Shown piece after piece: positions 32,812-35,138 of a stretch of 35,138 bases of DNA (positions are counted from its first letter, which is position 1; each line of letters starts with the position of its first letter). The translations under genes were made by a program, and so were the position numbers. The notes below the pieces were generated by a model. It saw nothing but the letters and a program-made list of their open reading frames with translations. It did not search any database and was not told the DNA's origin. Source of the DNA: Roseibacillus sp. (GTDB taxonomy: Bacteria > Verrucomicrobiota > Verrucomicrobiia > Verrucomicrobiales > Akkermansiaceae); assembly GCA_002686085.1 (NCBI GenBank), contig NZAC01000041.1:1-35138 (forward strand). The letters are read 5' to 3'.

Positions 32812-35138
32812 TCAATTTCCAACCTTTGCGTTTTCTTCGAATGCCGCGAGAATGACAGCGTCTCCTTCGAGTCCACTTTCCTCTGCTCTCTTGATGGCAT
32901 TGAGAACCCTTTCGTAATCGGCAGGGAGAACCTTGAAGAACTGAGGGACGATATTGCTCCAGTCATCCAAAAGCCTCTTTCCCTTCTCGCTTCCGGTAAG
33001 CTCCACATGCTTCTCAACCCGATCTTTAACCTCAGAAATCTCGCTGTCACCACACTCAATCAACGGATAGAGATTGACCATTGCCCGGTTAAGCTTGGAC
33101 TCAAAGTCCCGGTTCTCATCGTACACGTAGGCAACACCACCACTCATTCCTGCCGCAAAATTACGACCCGTTCCACCAAGGCAGACTACTGACCCACCAG
33201 TCATATACTCACAGGCATGGTCGCCTACGCCTTCTACCACCGCGTGCACCCCGCTATTACGGACACAGAAGCGCTCGCCTGCTACCCCCGCAATATTCGC
33301 CTCCCCGCTCGTTGCTCCGTAAAATGCCACATTCCCAATAATAATATTTTCTTCAGGAGCGAAATCAGGATGTGAATTCCTCGGAGGGTAGACAATCACC
33401 TTGGTGCCGCAAAGACCCTTTCCTATGTAATCGTTAGCATCTCCTTCCAATTCAAGTCTCATTCCTTTCGGACAGAATGCACCGAAGCTCTGGCCTGCAC
33501 TTCCCGTAAATTTGAGTTGGATAGTATCCTCGGGAAGTCCTTCGGCACCATAGCGCCGGCTGATCTCGGCACCAGTAATCGTGCCCACCACTCGATTGGT
33601 ATTGAGGATGGGAAGCTCCGCAGAAACCTTGGTGCCTGATTCCAAGGCTGGCCTGCAAAGCTCGAGCAGCACCGTATTATCCAAAGCCCGGTCAAGCAGG
33701 TGATCTTGCTTCTGCGTACAGTGTGCCTCTACGTGTTCACCCACCTTCGGTTGATAAAGAATGTTCGAGTAATCAAGCCCCTTGGCTTTCCAGTGATCAA
33801 TTGCCTGACGCATTTCTAGGCGGTCACACTGACCGACCATCTCATTAATCGTCCGGAAGCCGAGCTTGGCCATCAACTCACGAATACCCTCCGCCACAAA
33901 GTTCATGAAGTTGACCACATTCTCCACTGCCCCGTTAAACTTTGCTCGAAGGCGCGGATCCTGCGTAGCCACTCCAACGGGACATGTGTTTTTGTGACAA
34001 ACCCGCATCATGAGACAGCCCAGAGTAACCAGCGGCGCGGTGGAGAATCCGTACTCTTCCGCCCCAAGTAACGCCGCAATAACCACGTCACGGGCGGTTT
34101 TAAGCTGGCCATCCGTCTCCAGAACCACCCGGCTGCGCAGATCGTTCAGAAGCAGCGTCTGATGGGTCTCTGCCAGCCCAAGCTCCCATGGGCATCCGGC
34201 ATGTTGAATGGAAGAACGAGGACTTGCCCCCGTGCCACCATCATGACCAGAAATAAGCACAACATCAGCCTTCGCCTTCACAACGCCTGCGGCAACTGTG
34301 CCAACCCCGATTTCCGAAACCAGTTTGACATTCACCCGCGCATTAACATTCGAATTCTTGAGGTCATGGATAAGTTCAGCCATATCCTCAATCGAATAAA
34401 TGTCGTGGTGAGGCGGTGGAGAAATCAGCCCCACTCCCGGCGTTGTTCCGCGAACTTTTGCAATCTGCGGAAGCACCTTGTGACCGGGCAATTCTCCTCC
34501 CTCCCCGGGCTTAGCGCCCTGCGAAATCTTAATCTGCAGTTCCTCAGCGTTGACCAGGTAATGGCTGTGGACGCCAAAACGCCCACTCGCGATTTGCTTG
34601 ATAGCGCTTTTCTTCGAGTCCCCGTTGGGTAGCGGTTCGAACCGAATCGGATCCTCTCCTCCCTCACCTGTATTGGAGCGCCCTCCAACCCGGTTCATCG
34701 CTACAGCCAGAGCTTCGTGAGCCTCTTTGGAAATAGAGCCATAAGACATGGCACCTGTTTTGAAGCGCTTTGCGATTTCCGAAGCAGGTTCGACCTCCTC
34801 TAGGGGAATTGCTCTAGCGGGGTCGAACTTGAATTCCATGAGCCCACGGAGGGTATAGAAATCCCGGGCCTGATTATCGATCAGTTCACTGTAGCTTGTG
34901 AAAAGATCATAATCTCCCAGACGTGTAGCCTGCTGCAGAAGATGGATACTCTGGGGGTTAAAGAGGTGGCGTTCCCCATCGGCTCTCCACTGGTAGAGCC
35001 CTCCAGCATCGAGGGCCTCGTTCTCAACTTCTCTGGGCTTAAACGCGTCGTCATGGCGAATTTTTACTTCCTGGGAAATCACATCCAGTCCGATGCCCTC
35101 TACTCGCGAAGCAGTACGACAAAAATATTTATCAATAA
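32812..35138 (-). CDS. gltB: Glutamate synthase large subunit, C-terminal half (cut by window edge)
   Basis: This is the C-terminal part (about 775 codons) of the roughly 1500-residue GltB; the frame stays open to the last base, so the glutaminase half lies outside. The edge segment [20 protein letters not shown] matches the family domain that precedes the synthase part. A GTG at 35082 is thus internal, not a start. The FMN-binding synthase domain shows [48 protein letters not shown] and [16 protein letters not shown]. The 3Fe-4S ligands are in [16 protein letters not shown]. The GXGXG domain follows ([39 protein letters not shown]). gltD is 98 nt downstream. Confidence 0.95.
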   Translation of the reverse strand, partial: IDKYFCRTASRVEGIGLDVISQEVKIRHDDAFKPREVENEALDAGGLYQWRADGERHLFNPQSIHLLQQATRLGDYDLFTSYSELIDNQARDFYTLRGLMEFKFDPARAIPLEEVEPASEIAKRFKTGAMSYGSISKEAHEALAVAMNRVGGRSNTGEGGEDPIRFEPLPNGDSKKSAIKQIASGRFGVHSHYLVNAEELQIKISQGAKPGEGGELPGHKVLPQIAKVRGTTPGVGLISPPPHHDIYSIEDMAELIHDLKNSNVNARVNVKLVSEIGVGTVAAGVVKAKADVVLISGHDGGTGASPRSSIQHAGCPWELGLAETHQTLLLNDLRSRVVLETDGQLKTARDVVIAALLGAEEYGFSTAPLVTLGCLMMRVCHKNTCPVGVATQDPRLRAKFNGAVENVVNFMNFVAEGIRELMAKLGFRTINEMVGQCDRLEMRQAIDHWKAKGLDYSNILYQPKVGEHVEAHCTQKQDHLLDRALDNTVLLELCRPALESGTKVSAELPILNTNRVVGTITGAEISRRYGAEGLPEDTIQLKFTGSAGQSFGAFCPKGMRLELEGDANDYIGKGLCGTKVIVYPPRNSHPDFAPEENIIIGNVAFYGATSGEANIAGVAGERFCVRNSGVHAVVEGVGDHACEYMTGGSVVCLGGTGRNFAAGMSGGVAYVYDENRDFESKLNRAMVNLYPLIECGDSEISEVKDRVEKHVELTGSEKGKRLLDDWSNIVPQFFKVLPADYERVLNAIKRAEESGLEGDAVILAAFEENAKVGN

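Noticed and set aside
35080-35082. GTG at 35082 as the start of a short glutamate synthase
   Set aside because: The frame continues upstream to the window edge with family-matching sequence ([11 protein letters not shown]), so the gene is cut by the window rather than truncated.
1-35138. CRISPR arrays, insertion sequences, tRNA or rRNA genes
   Set aside because: I looked for regularly spaced repeats, transposase motifs with inverted ends and cloverleaf-like sequences and saw none; a computed scan was not possible.

Overview
The window looks like chromosomal DNA of a member of the Verrucomicrobiota or of a close PVC-superphylum relative. Lineage clues: a cytochrome-type DUF1587/1595/1592/1588/1585 protein overlapping a Tat-exported DUF1552 protein, Tat-exported Gfo/Idh/MocA oxidoreductases, very large secreted proteins with lamin-tail, CotH and Cys-rich modules, and a long-form PurF. 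Few genes have a clear Shine-Dalgarno sequence. I see no tRNA, rRNA, CRISPR array, insertion sequence or prophage gene.

Layout. 1-7.0 kb: a Tat-exported oxidoreductase, a 1425-residue secreted lamin-tail/CotH protein and an orphan ATP-grasp enzyme. 7.1-11.1 kb: a ~1033-residue secreted Cys-rich protein and a DUF4126 membrane protein. 11.3-15.3 kb, all on the minus strand in transcription order: a small secreted thioredoxin-like protein with an in-frame TGA, a di-haem-type DUF1592-family protein, and a DUF1552 protein. 15.5-19.7 kb, plus strand: a cysteine-synthase-family enzyme, an LptF/LptG-type permease and a SulP transporter. 19.7-22.0 kb: infA, rplM-rpsI with a good terminator, and exonuclease III. 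22.0-26.9 kb, minus strand: mutL-purM-purF. 27.1-31.0 kb: an A-type Fe-S carrier, two hypothetical proteins, an esterase-like alpha/beta hydrolase and a DUF4399 protein. 31.2-35.1 kb, minus strand: glutamate synthase gltB (cut by the window edge) and gltD.

The most interesting item is the gene at 15303-14935 (minus). A 40-codon segment encoding a signal peptide and a first beta strand runs in frame through one TGA into 81 further codons that complete a thioredoxin-like domain. Reading TGA as selenocysteine gives a UxxC redox motif at the expected place. Starting 20 nt after the TGA there is a perfect 6-bp hairpin with a 5-nt loop (G at loop position 2), which fits the bacterial SECIS consensus. 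I interpret this as an exported selenoprotein. It lies just upstream of a predicted c-type haem protein on the same strand, so it may serve periplasmic thiol redox chemistry or haem-protein maturation.

Other notable points: infA has no canonical start codon for what looks like an Arg-rich N-terminal extension, the MutL endonuclease motif is degenerate, the hydrolase has glycine where the nucleophilic serine is expected, and the two giant secreted proteins appear to share a C-terminal module.
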